Assembly: GCA_017938645.1 (NCBI GenBank)
Contig: JAGBBE010000007.1
Coordinates: forward strand, 1 to 32,567
DNA from: Clostridia bacterium
GTDB lineage: Bacteria > Bacillota_A > Clostridia > Christensenellales > Aristaeellaceae
Length of the DNA: 32,567 bases
Direction: 5' to 3'
Made by a program: the position numbers and the translations under genes. Positions 22,805 through 31,083 of this stretch are shown here, in pieces. The notes below the pieces were generated by a model. It worked only from the letters and a program-made list of their open reading frames with translations. It was not told the DNA's origin and did not search any database. Numbering within the stretch: position 1 is the stretch's first letter; each line of letters opens with the position of its first letter.

Positions 22805-24043
22805 ATGTCCAGAATTGCAGATATCAATCTCAAGGATGAGGGCCATCAGCGGATCGAATGGGTAGCTCAGCACATGCCTGTGCTCAATGCCATCGGCGAC
22901 CGCTTCGAAAAGGAAAAGCCTTTTGCGGGTCTTAAGATCGCGCTGAGCATCCATCTGGAGGCTAAAACGGCGTGGCTGGTCAAGACCCTTGCGCGCGGCG
23001 GCGCAGAGATGCATGTGTCCGGATCCAACGCTTTTTCCACGCAGGACTGCGTGTGCGCTGCGCTGGTGGACGACGGCATCACCGTCAACGCTATCCACGG
23101 CTCTGATCCGGAACTGACTGTTGAATTGTGGAAGGAGACCGTATCCTGCCATCCTGATATCGTGATTGACGACGGCTCCGACCTGATCAATCTGCTTTTG
23201 CATGAGTGCAAGGAATACGCCGACCGCTGTATGGGCGGCTGCGAGGAGACCACTTCCGGCGTGCAGCGCCTTTATGGCTGGGAGCGCGGCGGAGAACTTG
23301 CTTTCCCGTGCATGGCCGTTAACGACGCCTGCTGCAAGCACTATTTTGACAATACCTACGGCACCGGCCAGAGCGTGTGGGACGCCATCATGCGCACGAC
23401 CAACCTGCAGATGAACGGCAAGACCGTCGTTGTGGCCGGCTACGGCTACTGCGGCAAGGGAATCGCCGCTATCGCCCGTGGATTGAATGCTCAGGTCATT
23501 GTGACCGAGGTGGATCCCATCAAGTCCATTCTGGCTGTGATGGACGGCTACCGCGCCATGTCCATGAACGAAGCGGCAAAGCTGGGCGATGTGTTCATCA
23601 CCGCTACCTCCTGCTGCGACGTCATCCGCCCCGAGCACTTTGCTGTGATGAAGGACGGAGCCATCGTGGCCAATGCCGGTCATTTCAATATCGAGATTGA
23701 CGTTGAGGGTCTGGAAAAGATGGCCGTTTCCCGCAAGGAAATGCGCAAGAACCTCTACGGCTACCGCATGCCGGACGGACGTTTGATCTGCACCATGGCA
23801 GATGCAGCCATCGTTAACATCGCCGCTGCTGACGGCCATCCTGTGGAAATCATGGATATGTCCTTCGCGATGCAGGCCATTGCCGCCGAGTATATTCTCA
23901 AAAACCATAAGAACCTTGAAAACAAGGTATACAACATCCCTGATGAGCAGGACCGCTATGTTGCCGAACTCAAGCTCAAGTCCTTCGGCGGCAGCTTCGA
24001 TACGCTCAATGAAAAGCAGAAGGCCTATCTTGCGGGACACTGA
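22805..24043 (+). CDS. ahcY: S-adenosylhomocysteinase
   Basis: 412 residues; ATG at 22805 lies 7 bases after GGGAGGAG. The enzyme hydrolyses S-adenosylhomocysteine to adenosine and homocysteine with bound NAD+, relieving inhibition of methyltransferases. Visible signatures: S-I-H-L-E-A-K-T-A near residue 49, E-E-T-T-S-G-V-Q-R near 149, the NAD motif G-Y-G-Y-C-G-K-G at 212-219, and N-A-G-H-F-N-I-E-I-D near 297. The length and N-terminus (A-D-I-N-L-K-D-E-G) match the shorter archaeal/Thermotoga-like class rather than the longer proteobacterial and eukaryotic class. Many Firmicutes use Pfs/LuxS instead, so this choice is notable. The binding-protein gene downstream (54 bases away) may share the transcript. 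Confidence 0.95.
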   Translation: MSRIADINLKDEGHQRIEWVAQHMPVLNAIGDRFEKEKPFAGLKIALSIHLEAKTAWLVKTLARGGAEMHVSGSNAFSTQDCVCAALVDDGITVNAIHGSDPELTVELWKETVSCHPDIVIDDGSDLINLLLHECKEYADRCMGGCEETTSGVQRLYGWERGGELAFPCMAVNDACCKHYFDNTYGTGQSVWDAIMRTTNLQMNGKTVVVAGYGYCGKGIAAIARGLNAQVIVTEVDPIKSILAVMDGYRAMSMNEAAKLGDVFITATSCCDVIRPEHFAVMKDGAIVANAGHFNIEIDVEGLEKMAVSRKEMRKNLYGYRMPDGRLICTMADAAIVNIAAADGHPVEIMDMSFAMQAIAAEYILKNHKNLENKVYNIPDEQDRYVAELKLKSFGGSFDTLNEKQKAYLAGH

Positions 24044-24097
24044 ATCACGTTGTTTATGCGCGCAAGCGCGTAAAAATAAATGAAGGAGAGAATACAG

Positions 24098-25201
24098 ATG
24101 AAACGTTTCACCAAAGTCACCAGTCTGCTTCTGGCGCTGATCCTGCTGGTGTGCAGTATGAGCTTTGCCGTGGCCGAAACCACCGAAGCTCCCGAGATGC
24201 GCATTGTGTGCATGGCTCCCTCCATGGTTGAGTGCGTGTATGCGCTGGGCATGGGCGACAAGATCGTCGGCTGGTCCGCTTACACCGATTACCCCGTGGC
24301 TGCCACCACCAGCGGCGGCTATCAGCCCTACCAGTTCTACTACGACACCGATACGCAGGATTTCGATGTTGAATATGAACTGGGCAAGAAGCCCGGCGCT
24401 GACGGCGAGTACAAGGAAGTCGCCGTTGTGTCCAAGTTCTATGATTACAATCAGGCGATTCTGGATGGCCTGAATCCCACCATCGTCCTGTGCGAAGGCA
24501 CCGACCAGGCTACCTGGGTTGAAACCCTGAACGCTCAGGGCTATCCCACCTACTGCTGGGTGCCCGAAAGCATCGATGAGATCTACGCCATGATGATTGA
24601 AATCGGCGAGCTGCTGGGTGTGAAGGAAGTGGCTGAAGAGCTGGTTGCCGGCTACTATGCCCGCATTGAGGAGATCAAGGCCATCACCAAGGATCTGACT
24701 CCCATCCGCACCTATTTTGAAATCGCTCATCAGTCCGACTACGGCGAGTACGGCAAGTTCGGCCCCTATACCGAGGGCGGCAACACTCCCTTTGATCAGA
24801 TGATTCAGATCGCCGGCGGCGTGAACATCTTCAACGATGGCGAAGGCTACATGAACCTGTATGCCGGCTACGGCGAGGAAGCCTTTGCTGAGATCAGCAA
24901 GCGCAATCCCCAGGTCATTCTCAGCCCCTACTGGCCCGGTGCTTATGATTTCGAAGTGACCTCCCTGTACGAGATCATGACCCGTCCCACCTTCAACGAG
25001 ACCGAAGCTGTGCAGACCGGCCGCGTTGCCTACTACGATTCCAGCCTGATGAAGCGCTTTGGTCCCCGCACCATCAAGGCCATCGAGAAGCTGGCTTACC
25101 TGCTGCACCCCTACTACTTCGAGAATCCCGAAAACTCCGTGTCTCCCTGGGAACTGGGCAAGATCGACGTTGCCGAGAACTTCCCCGCTCCGCTGGATTG
25201 A
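24098..25201 (+). CDS. Periplasmic-type binding protein (BtuF/FecB-like), orphan
   Basis: 367 residues from ATG at 24098, 7 bases after GAAGGAGAG. The signal peptide (M-K-R-F-T-K, Leu core, C-S-M-S-F-A-V-A-E) is probably cleaved by signal peptidase I after A-V-A. The mature protein is a class III solute-binding protein of the cobalamin/iron-siderophore type: R-I-V-C-M-A-P-S-M-V-E-C-V-Y-A-L-G near the start, N-P-T-I-V-L-C-E-G, and N-P-Q-V-I-L-S-P-Y-W. No permease or ATPase is adjacent, so it must work with a transporter encoded elsewhere. Its position after ahcY invites a link to cobalamin and methionine recycling, but this is inference. A clear terminator follows. Confidence 0.88.
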   Translation: MKRFTKVTSLLLALILLVCSMSFAVAETTEAPEMRIVCMAPSMVECVYALGMGDKIVGWSAYTDYPVAATTSGGYQPYQFYYDTDTQDFDVEYELGKKPGADGEYKEVAVVSKFYDYNQAILDGLNPTIVLCEGTDQATWVETLNAQGYPTYCWVPESIDEIYAMMIEIGELLGVKEVAEELVAGYYARIEEIKAITKDLTPIRTYFEIAHQSDYGEYGKFGPYTEGGNTPFDQMIQIAGGVNIFNDGEGYMNLYAGYGEEAFAEISKRNPQVILSPYWPGAYDFEVTSLYEIMTRPTFNETEAVQTGRVAYYDSSLMKRFGPRTIKAIEKLAYLLHPYYFENPENSVSPWELGKIDVAENFPAPLD

Positions 25202-25216
25202 TTAACCTGTTTCCTG

Positions 25217-25249
25217 CCCCTTCCTTCGGGAAGGGGTTTTACTTTTTTT
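25217..25249 (+). terminator. Terminator after the BtuF-like gene
   Basis: CCCCTTCC (25217-25224), loop TTCG, GGAAGGGG (25229-25236), then TTTTACTTTTTTT. Confidence 0.95.
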
Positions 25250-25251
25250 CC

Positions 25252-25281
25252 TTGACCAAACAGCGCTTTTCGTTCTATAAT
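25252..25281 (+). promoter_or_regulatory. Promoter of glnS
   Basis: TTGACC (25252-25257), an 18-bp spacer and a perfect TATAAT (25276-25281). A short CAGCC/GGCTG hairpin lies in the ~60-base leader; no T-box-like sequence was seen. Confidence 0.75.
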
Positions 25282-25343
25282 AATCGTTACGACAGCCCCT
25301 GAGGCTGGCCGTGGAGATTGTAGAAAGGAAGGCGCTGTTTCAT

Positions 25344-27098
25344 ATGGAAAATGCCGTAACCAAAAGCAACTTTATCTGGGACGCCGTAGAAGAAGATTTA
25401 CGGAGCGGGCGCTATCAAAGCGTTCATACGCGCTTTCCGCCGGAACCCAATGGATATATGCATATCGGCCACTGCAAGGCCCTGATCATGGACTTCCTGA
25501 CCGCTGAAAAATATGGCGGACAGTGCAACCTGCGCTTTGACGATACCAACCCTGCCAAGGAGGATACCGAGTACGTCGAGGCCATCAAGCGCGACATCAA
25601 CTGGCTGGGCTTCCACTGGACCGGCGGACTGTACTATGCCAGCGATTACTATGACAAGTGCTATGAAATCGCCGAGGACTGGATCAAGCGCGGTCTGGCC
25701 TATGTGGATGAACTGAGCAAGGAAGAGATGCGCGAGTACCGCGGCACCCTCACCAAGCCCGGCAAGAACAGCCCGTGGCGCGACCGTCCTGCCGAGGAAA
25801 GCCTCGATCTGTTCCGCCGCATGCGCAACGGCGAGTTCGAAGAAGGCAAGTATACCCTGCGCGCCAAGATCGACATGGCTTCTCCCAACATCGTCATGCG
25901 CGATCCCGCCATGTACCGCATCCTCTACAAGGAGCACTGGCGCACCGGCAAGAAGTGGTGCATCTATCCCATGTACGACTTCGCGCATCCCATCGGCGAC
26001 GCGCTGGAGGGCATCAGCCACAGCCTGTGTTCTCTGGAGTACGAAATTCACCGTCCCCTGTACGACTGGGTGGTGGAAAAGAGCGCGGACATGCTGCCCG
26101 CCCGTCCCCGTCAGATCGAGTTTGCCCGCCTGAACATGACCCGCACCGTGATGAGCAAGCGCAAGCTGCGCGCTCTGGTGGAAGGCGGCTTCGTGCGCGG
26201 CTGGGACGATCCCCGTATGCCCACCCTCAGCGCTCTGCGCCGCCGCGGCTATACCGCCGCCGCCATCCGCGACTTCGTCAGCCGCATCGGTCTGAGCAAG
26301 GCCGACTCCACTGTTGACACCGCTTTGCTGGAAGCCTGCGTGCGCGACGATTTGGGCGCTCATGCTGCCCGCGCCATGGCCGTGCTCAAGCCCATCAAGG
26401 TGGTGCTGACCAACTGGCCTGAGGGCGAAACCAAGACCCTGACCATGGAAAACCATCCCGATCATCCTGAGATGGGTACGCATACCGTGACCTTCGGCCG
26501 CGAGCTCTACATCGACGCCGACGACTTCATGGAGGTTCCCGCCAAGAAGTTCCAGCGCATGTACCCCGGCTTTGAGGTTCGTCTCAAGGGCGCCTATATC
26601 GTCAAGTGTGAAGGCTGCACCAAGGACGAGGACGGCAACATCGTGGAAGTACAGTGCACCGTCGACTTCGACTCCGCCTCCGGCACTCCCGGCGCAGACC
26701 GCAAGATCAAGGGCAAGGTGCTGCACTGGGTGAGCGCCATCGACGCTGTGCCGTTTGAGGCCCGTCTGTATGAGCCGCTTCTGGCCGATGAAACCGCGCC
26801 CGAAGAAGAAGCCGTGGAAGAAGAGGTTGTGGAGATCGAAGCCGCCGAGGAAACCGAAGAGGCGGAGGAGACCCTCACCCGCAAGGATTATGACTTCCTC
26901 AAGACCCTCAATCCCAACAGCCTGACCATCTGCAACGGCTTTGTGGAGCCCTGCGTTGTGGACAGCGAAGCGGGAACGACCTATCAGTTCCTGCGCACCG
27001 GCTACTTCTGCAAGGATCCCGATTCCACCAGCGAAAAGCCTGTGTTCAACCGCACGGTTGGCCTGCGCGACACCTTTGCCAAGCAGGTGCAGAAGTAA
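25344..27098 (+). CDS. glnS: Glutaminyl-tRNA synthetase with acidic insert
   Basis: 584 residues from ATG at 25344, preceded by AAAGGAAGG; the in-frame GTG at 25311 lies ahead of that site and was rejected. Class I signatures are H-I-G-H at 40-43 (P-P-E-P-N-G-Y-M-H-I-G-H) and M-S-K-R at 270-273. The F-P-P-E-P-N-G opening and the R-F-D-D-T-N-P segment are typical of GlnRS, and the beta-barrel anticodon-binding domain follows. Residues about 482-509 form a strongly acidic stretch, mostly Glu with Ala and Val, placed between the P-L-L and Y-D-F-L-K-T-L-N-P-N-S-L segments, where ordinary GlnRS has a short loop. The enzyme charges tRNA-Gln directly; many Firmicutes instead use GatCAB, so the gene may have been acquired by an ancestor. 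Confidence 0.95.
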   Translation: MENAVTKSNFIWDAVEEDLRSGRYQSVHTRFPPEPNGYMHIGHCKALIMDFLTAEKYGGQCNLRFDDTNPAKEDTEYVEAIKRDINWLGFHWTGGLYYASDYYDKCYEIAEDWIKRGLAYVDELSKEEMREYRGTLTKPGKNSPWRDRPAEESLDLFRRMRNGEFEEGKYTLRAKIDMASPNIVMRDPAMYRILYKEHWRTGKKWCIYPMYDFAHPIGDALEGISHSLCSLEYEIHRPLYDWVVEKSADMLPARPRQIEFARLNMTRTVMSKRKLRALVEGGFVRGWDDPRMPTLSALRRRGYTAAAIRDFVSRIGLSKADSTVDTALLEACVRDDLGAHAARAMAVLKPIKVVLTNWPEGETKTLTMENHPDHPEMGTHTVTFGRELYIDADDFMEVPAKKFQRMYPGFEVRLKGAYIVKCEGCTKDEDGNIVEVQCTVDFDSASGTPGADRKIKGKVLHWVSAIDAVPFEARLYEPLLADETAPEEEAVEEEVVEIEAAEETEEAEETLTRKDYDFLKTLNPNSLTICNGFVEPCVVDSEAGTTYQFLRTGYFCKDPDSTSEKPVFNRTVGLRDTFAKQVQK

Positions 27099-27109
27099 AA
27101 TGCAATGAA

Positions 27110-27146
27110 GCCGGACAGGCTTGCGAGTCTGTCCGGCCTTTCCCTT
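27110..27146 (+). terminator. Terminator after glnS
   Basis: GCCGGACAG (27110-27118) pairs with CTGTCCGGC (27129-27137), followed by CTTTCCCTTTT. The membrane protein gene starts 27 bases after the stem, so partial read-through could serve it. Confidence 0.8.
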
Positions 27147-27163
27147 TTGCGAGGAGGTTTACG

Positions 27164-28438
27164 ATGTTCCGTCGTGAATGGATCAAACAGTACGCGCTGC
27201 TGTTTCTCTCCGTAACGATTGTGTGCACGGCGCTTTTGTATCTGGCAGGACTGGTTCCGCAGGATCGCGTTGCTGAAAACATCCGGCGTTCCAGCGAGCA
27301 GTTTGCAGACGAGGGCGAGTACCCGTATGTGTTTGACAGCTGGAGCGACGTATACCGGCTGGATGCCTTCAGCGAATCCCTGATTCTGAACCATTCCTTC
27401 TACATGGATTCCCGGGAAAAGCCTATCGAAATCATCGACAACTCCTGTTATCGGGACGGATGGCATCCTGTGACGTCCTTGATTGCGCTGGGAGAAGATC
27501 CCACCATTGAGGCCACCAGCGGACGCAGCCATTACTGGCTGGGCTTCCGCGCCGTTGTGAGGCCGCTGCTGGGGCTGATTCCCTACCAGAACATCCGCGG
27601 AGTTGTGAGCGCGGCGTTCTTTACGCTGTTTATGGCTGCGGCGCTGATGCTTCAGAAGAAGGCGAATACATTGTCAGCCATCTGCCTGATGCTGGCGGTG
27701 ATCTCCATGAATCCGGTCATTGTAAGCACGTCGTTGCAGTTCAGCTGCTGCTTCCTGATCGCCTTTGCGGGCATTATCGCCGTGTGCATGACGTACCGCA
27801 ATCAGAGGATTCTGCTGGGTGCGTTCCTGCTGCTGGGTCAGCTCACGATGTATTTTGATTTCTATACTTCGCCGTTGATTACATGGGGACTGCCCTTTAT
27901 CGCGCTGATGTCCATCCTGAGAACAACGGACAGGCCGGGACTGAAAAAGAGCCTGAAGCTTGCGGGACTGACACTGCTTCTGTGGGGTCTGGGCTATGCG
28001 GGCATGACGGTGATGAAGATGATCCTCACGACCGTCTTTACCGCCGCCAACGGCTTTGAAGCGGTGTTCAGCAGGCTTTTGCACTACACCGGCGTGGAAA
28101 CCGCCAACAAGGCGCAGGCAAGCTACACGGCATGGGGCGCGCTGTATAACTGCCTCAAAAACGTGTTCACCGTACCCAATCTCTTCTCGCTTGTCTGTGC
28201 GGCGCTGGCACTGGGTGTGAATCTGCTGGTGATGAACCGTCGTACCGGGCTCAGATTTGGCGGAAGAGGCATATGGGTCTACGTGCTGGCTGGAGCGCTT
28301 TCAGTGCTTTGGCTGATGGTGGCCAGTCAGGCATCCGGAAGGCACGCGTATTTCCAGTACCGTACGCTTGCTGTGATGGTTTATGCGGTGTTCTGCTTCG
28401 CTGCGCAGCTGTTCGAACCTGAGAAAAAACGTACATAA
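27164..28438 (+). CDS. Polytopic membrane protein of unknown function
   Basis: 424 residues; ATG at 27164 is 7 bases after GAGGAGG. A first membrane helix (about 9-30) is followed by an extracytoplasmic segment of roughly 100 residues (A-E-N-I-R-R-S-S-E-Q-F to W-L-G-F-R-A-V) and then about nine further helices, ending in a short basic tail E-P-E-K-K-R-T. One helix followed by a large soluble loop and a multi-helix bundle resembles GT-C glycosyltransferase-like or O-antigen/polymer-processing membrane proteins, but no family motif is recognised. There is no clear promoter of its own; it sits just behind the glnS terminator. Its product is not assigned. Confidence 0.75.
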   Translation: MFRREWIKQYALLFLSVTIVCTALLYLAGLVPQDRVAENIRRSSEQFADEGEYPYVFDSWSDVYRLDAFSESLILNHSFYMDSREKPIEIIDNSCYRDGWHPVTSLIALGEDPTIEATSGRSHYWLGFRAVVRPLLGLIPYQNIRGVVSAAFFTLFMAAALMLQKKANTLSAICLMLAVISMNPVIVSTSLQFSCCFLIAFAGIIAVCMTYRNQRILLGAFLLLGQLTMYFDFYTSPLITWGLPFIALMSILRTTDRPGLKKSLKLAGLTLLLWGLGYAGMTVMKMILTTVFTAANGFEAVFSRLLHYTGVETANKAQASYTAWGALYNCLKNVFTVPNLFSLVCAALALGVNLLVMNRRTGLRFGGRGIWVYVLAGALSVLWLMVASQASGRHAYFQYRTLAVMVYAVFCFAAQLFEPEKKRT

Positions 28439-28448
28439 GCATGAAAAT

Positions 28449-28484
28449 GCCGTTCCGATACAAAACCGGAACGGCGAATTTTTA
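28449..28484. terminator. Bidirectional terminator after the membrane protein gene
   Basis: GCCGTTCCG (28449-28457) pairs with CGGAACGGC (28467-28475), followed by GAATTTTTATT. The A-rich left side also serves the convergent DUF4127 gene. Confidence 0.9.
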
Positions 28485-29978
28485 TTCTTCCCAGTGAATG
28501 TCGAGGCCAACCTCGAAAATGCGCTTCCAGGGCATCCACACGTCGTCAATGACGATGTGACGGGCCACGCTGGTCAGCTTTTCCTGTACATAGGTGTTGA
28601 GACGATCACGAACGATCTCGCTGACTTCGCCGCGCATTCCGCCAGCGTCAAACCAGTTCAGACCGAGCTGAGGCAGCTCATTTTCGTTGACGTCGCCGCG
28701 CACGCAGCCGCAGTAACCCGCATCCTCCACCAGACGCAGCGCCATAAAGCTGCGATGCTCAGGCGTAAGGCCTTCCAGCAGTGCATGAGCTCCCATGGCG
28801 ATGGAGGTGCCCAAGGTGTTGGAGGAGGTATTCCAGCCGGCATAGCCCTGCAGCTTGTCCAGAATGCCCATTTCATTGAGCAGCGCAACCAGTTCCTGAT
28901 CCGCGCCATTGGCGTAGGCGATATCGGCGATGGTGACGATGCGGCCTTCGTTCAGGCAGTCCTGCACATAGAGCGCGAAGGCAATCAGCGTGCGCTCCAC
29001 TGTGTATTCGCGGTCGGTCACAGGCTGCGCGGCAGCTTCGCGCATGGGGCTGGCGGGGGCGTTGACGGCCAGAATGATATCCGCCTCAGGAGCCGATGAG
29101 ACAATGCGCATGCCTGCGGCAAGCAGCTGGTACTTGATGCTCTCACCCACGGAACGATCCTCATACAGCGGAATCACGGTAGGCGCGGTGGTGGCGGCAT
29201 AGTTGATGTACACGCCGGGACGCAGACCGGCAAAATGCAGCGCCATGCGGGTGGACAGTGTGAGGCCCAGCTCGTCTGCGCCGGGATACATATATACGCG
29301 CAGCCAAAGCTTCTTTTCGGCGATCACGGTGCGCACCTGCTTCTGATCAATGGCGGTGTAGCCGTAGGGCGCGGAATCATCCTGCGGGAAGATGAGGAAA
29401 TCGATTACGCCATCTTCAACCAGCGAGAGCGTATCCAGATTGCGCTTGAGGTTGAAGGCGCGGCGGCTTACAAAATCATTAAGCACATCGGCGGGAATCT
29501 TGGCACGCAGTTCCTCAGGATCGTTGCAGCTCAGGCCAAGGCTCTGGCGGTGCTGCGCCTCGCCCAGCAGGAACAGTTCGCGGCCATAGTGCTCGTAGTA
29601 ATCCGGCTCCTCGTCGGATGAACTGTACTGCGGACAGCGCATGATGCACTGGAAGGCGTAGATAGTGAGCTTGGGATTGGCCTTCTTCAATCCGCGCACC
29701 AGTGCCAAACGGGCCTGGGCTTCTTCTTCGGTCATGTAGTGCAGACGGGAGGGGATCAGGCCGCCGTAGAGCAGCATGTCCATCGACAGAACCAGTCCGT
29801 CAGCGTCGCGGCATTCTTCCACGAGGAATTTTTCAAGCTCGGCAAAAGAGGCGGGAGTCTTCTTTTCACCCAGCACAGAAGGCGTGGCGACGCGGATGCT
29901 TTTTCCGTTGAAGAGCATGGGCGCAAAGCGCGCATTGCAGGGCCGCTCATCCAGAGGCAGATAAACGAGTTTTTTCAT
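28482..29978 (-). CDS. DUF4127 family protein
   Basis: 498 residues; the ATG at 29978 lies 10 bases after GGAGG. The start M-K-K-L-V-Y-L-P-L-D-E-R-P-C-N is the hallmark of DUF4127, a family of unknown biochemical function in Firmicutes and Actinobacteria. Other conserved-looking blocks are D-M-L-L-Y-G-G-L-I-P-S-R near residue 67, D-F-L-I-F-P-Q-D-D-S-A-P-Y-G near 195, Y-P-G-A-D-E-L-G, I-A-Y-A-N-G-A-D and A-G-W-N-T-S-S-N-T-L-G-T. The acidic and His/Asn content suggests an enzyme with a polar active site. No signal peptide is visible. It has its own promoter just beyond the terminator of the neighbouring secreted-protein gene. Confidence 0.9.
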   Translation of the reverse strand: MKKLVYLPLDERPCNARFAPMLFNGKSIRVATPSVLGEKKTPASFAELEKFLVEECRDADGLVLSMDMLLYGGLIPSRLHYMTEEEAQARLALVRGLKKANPKLTIYAFQCIMRCPQYSSSDEEPDYYEHYGRELFLLGEAQHRQSLGLSCNDPEELRAKIPADVLNDFVSRRAFNLKRNLDTLSLVEDGVIDFLIFPQDDSAPYGYTAIDQKQVRTVIAEKKLWLRVYMYPGADELGLTLSTRMALHFAGLRPGVYINYAATTAPTVIPLYEDRSVGESIKYQLLAAGMRIVSSAPEADIILAVNAPASPMREAAAQPVTDREYTVERTLIAFALYVQDCLNEGRIVTIADIAYANGADQELVALLNEMGILDKLQGYAGWNTSSNTLGTSIAMGAHALLEGLTPEHRSFMALRLVEDAGYCGCVRGDVNENELPQLGLNWFDAGGMRGEVSEIVRDRLNTYVQEKLTSVARHIVIDDVWMPWKRIFEVGLDIHWEE

Positions 29979-29987
29979 ATGATCGGA

Positions 29988-30028
29988 ACCTCCATAGGAT
30001 ATGCTTGTTTAGGTGTATCCTCTGGAGG
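29988..30028 (-). promoter_or_regulatory. Inverted repeat pairing with the DUF4127 ribosome site
   Basis: On the minus strand, CCTCCA-GA-GGATA (30028-30016) is complementary to TATCC-TA-TGGAGG (near 30001-29989), and the second half contains the GGAGG ribosome site. The first half overlaps the expected transcription start, so it may be an operator rather than an RNA hairpin. Confidence 0.5.
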
Positions 30029-30029
30029 T

Positions 30030-30058
30030 ATGATAGCATTTTGCCTGTGTGCTGTCAA
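30030..30058 (-). promoter_or_regulatory. Promoter of the DUF4127 gene
   Basis: On the minus strand, a perfect TTGACA (30058-30053), a 17-bp spacer and TATCAT (30035-30030). Confidence 0.8.
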
Positions 30059-30060
30059 TG

Positions 30061-30086
30061 AAAAAAGCCCCGGACATTGCCGGGGC
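30061..30086 (-). terminator. Terminator of the secreted repeat protein gene
   Basis: GCCCCGG (30067-30073) pairs with CCGGGGC (30080-30086) across a 6-base loop, with six A residues at 30061-30066 giving U6 on the minus-strand transcript. Confidence 0.92.
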
Positions 30087-30094
30087 TTGCAGCC

Positions 30095-30937
30095 TTATCT
30101 GTGGATCATGATTTCGAGTGCCGTCAGCTGCGGGGGAATGGAGCGGGTGGAGGCGCCGTTGTAGTACACGGTAACGACGTCGCTGTCGGCCAACTCAATC
30201 ACAGCCTGATCCATGATGATTTCCTCAGTGAGCTCTTCCACAGCTTCGGAAGTCTCTTCGTCCTCTGTGACCAGCTCAGCTTCGTCCTCGAGAACGATCT
30301 CCTCTTCCGCTTCGGGCAAAAGCTCGCTCAGAATCGTTTCCTCGCTGAAGTGAATCTGCCAGGACTGACCGGCTTCGTCCGTCAGCAGGAAGCCCTCTTC
30401 GGTCAGCTCGCTGACTGTGCCGATGAGCTCAGGAACGATGATATGACGGGCGTTTGCCAGCGCAGGCAGGCTCAGGGACATCACGCCGTCGTAGTAGATG
30501 GTAACAGGCATTCCGGCATATACATGCTCAAAGCCACCTTCCATCTGTACGAATACCTCGCCGAAGGTCAGATCGTCCAGCAGGATCTGGCCGTCCTCAG
30601 TCATCTCCATCACAACGCCTTCCAGCATGTAGCAGCCAACGCGGTCGGCATGCGCCTGCGGGGGAAGGCTGAAGGTCATGCGGCCGTCGTAGTCCACAAA
30701 TACGTACTGGCCAACGCTCAGCTCCTGCTCCATCAGGATGCCGTCAAATACGGTATTCTCGCTGGTGTTGAGCATCACTTCGCCCATTTCGGCGTCTTCC
30801 AGTACAAAGCCTTCGTCCAGAATTTCCGTCACAAAGCCTTCCAGCTGAGTGTCCATCGCAGCCTCTTCTTCGGCCAGAGAAAGCGCAGGCACAATCGCCA
30901 TGCAAAGGGTGAGCATCCAAACCAGAATCTTTTTCAT
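30095..30937 (-). CDS. Secreted acidic protein with three internal repeats
   Basis: 280 residues from ATG at 30937, behind AAAGGAGAAC. The signal peptide ends S-L-A before E-E-E. The mature protein has three repeats of about 65 residues. Each begins L-(E/I)-G-x-V-x-E-(I/M/L)-x-E-x-G and ends in a V-x-V-x-Y-(D/N)-G-x-x-(T/S)-x-S-(I/L)-P segment (Y-D-G-R-M-T-F-S-L-P-P, Y-D-G-V-M-S-L-S-L-P, Y-N-G-A-S-T-R-S-I-P-P). The third repeat is interrupted by an acidic Glu/Asp-rich stretch of about 40 residues. Each unit looks like a small OB-like or beta-barrel domain. The function is unknown; extracellular metal binding or adhesion is speculation. It sits between terminators and is transcribed alone. Confidence 0.8.
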   Translation of the reverse strand: MKKILVWMLTLCMAIVPALSLAEEEAAMDTQLEGFVTEILDEGFVLEDAEMGEVMLNTSENTVFDGILMEQELSVGQYVFVDYDGRMTFSLPPQAHADRVGCYMLEGVVMEMTEDGQILLDDLTFGEVFVQMEGGFEHVYAGMPVTIYYDGVMSLSLPALANARHIIVPELIGTVSELTEEGFLLTDEAGQSWQIHFSEETILSELLPEAEEEIVLEDEAELVTEDEETSEAVEELTEEIIMDQAVIELADSDVVTVYYNGASTRSIPPQLTALEIMIHR

Positions 30938-31040
30938 CGTTTTCGTTCTCCTTTCGTGAAGGCGTTCAAAAATGCATTCGCCTTACATCATGAACAAACG
31001 AGAGAGAACGTGGTTTTGTTCCGCGCTTTTTTGAAAAAAG

Positions 31041-31075
31041 TCAAAAAAACGGGAACGTCCTCGCGGACGCTCCCG
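31041..31075 (-). terminator. Terminator of the mgl operon
   Basis: On the minus strand, CGGGAGCGTCC pairs with GGACGTTCCCG across loop GCGA (one G-T wobble), followed by a T7 run. The stem covers 31050-31075. Confidence 0.92.
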
Positions 31076-31083
31076 TGAAAGAA

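Noticed and set aside
22772..25108. Long minus-strand frame opposite ahcY and the BtuF-like gene
   Set aside because: It is complementary to two well-supported genes, lacks a ribosome site, and its product has no recognisable motif.
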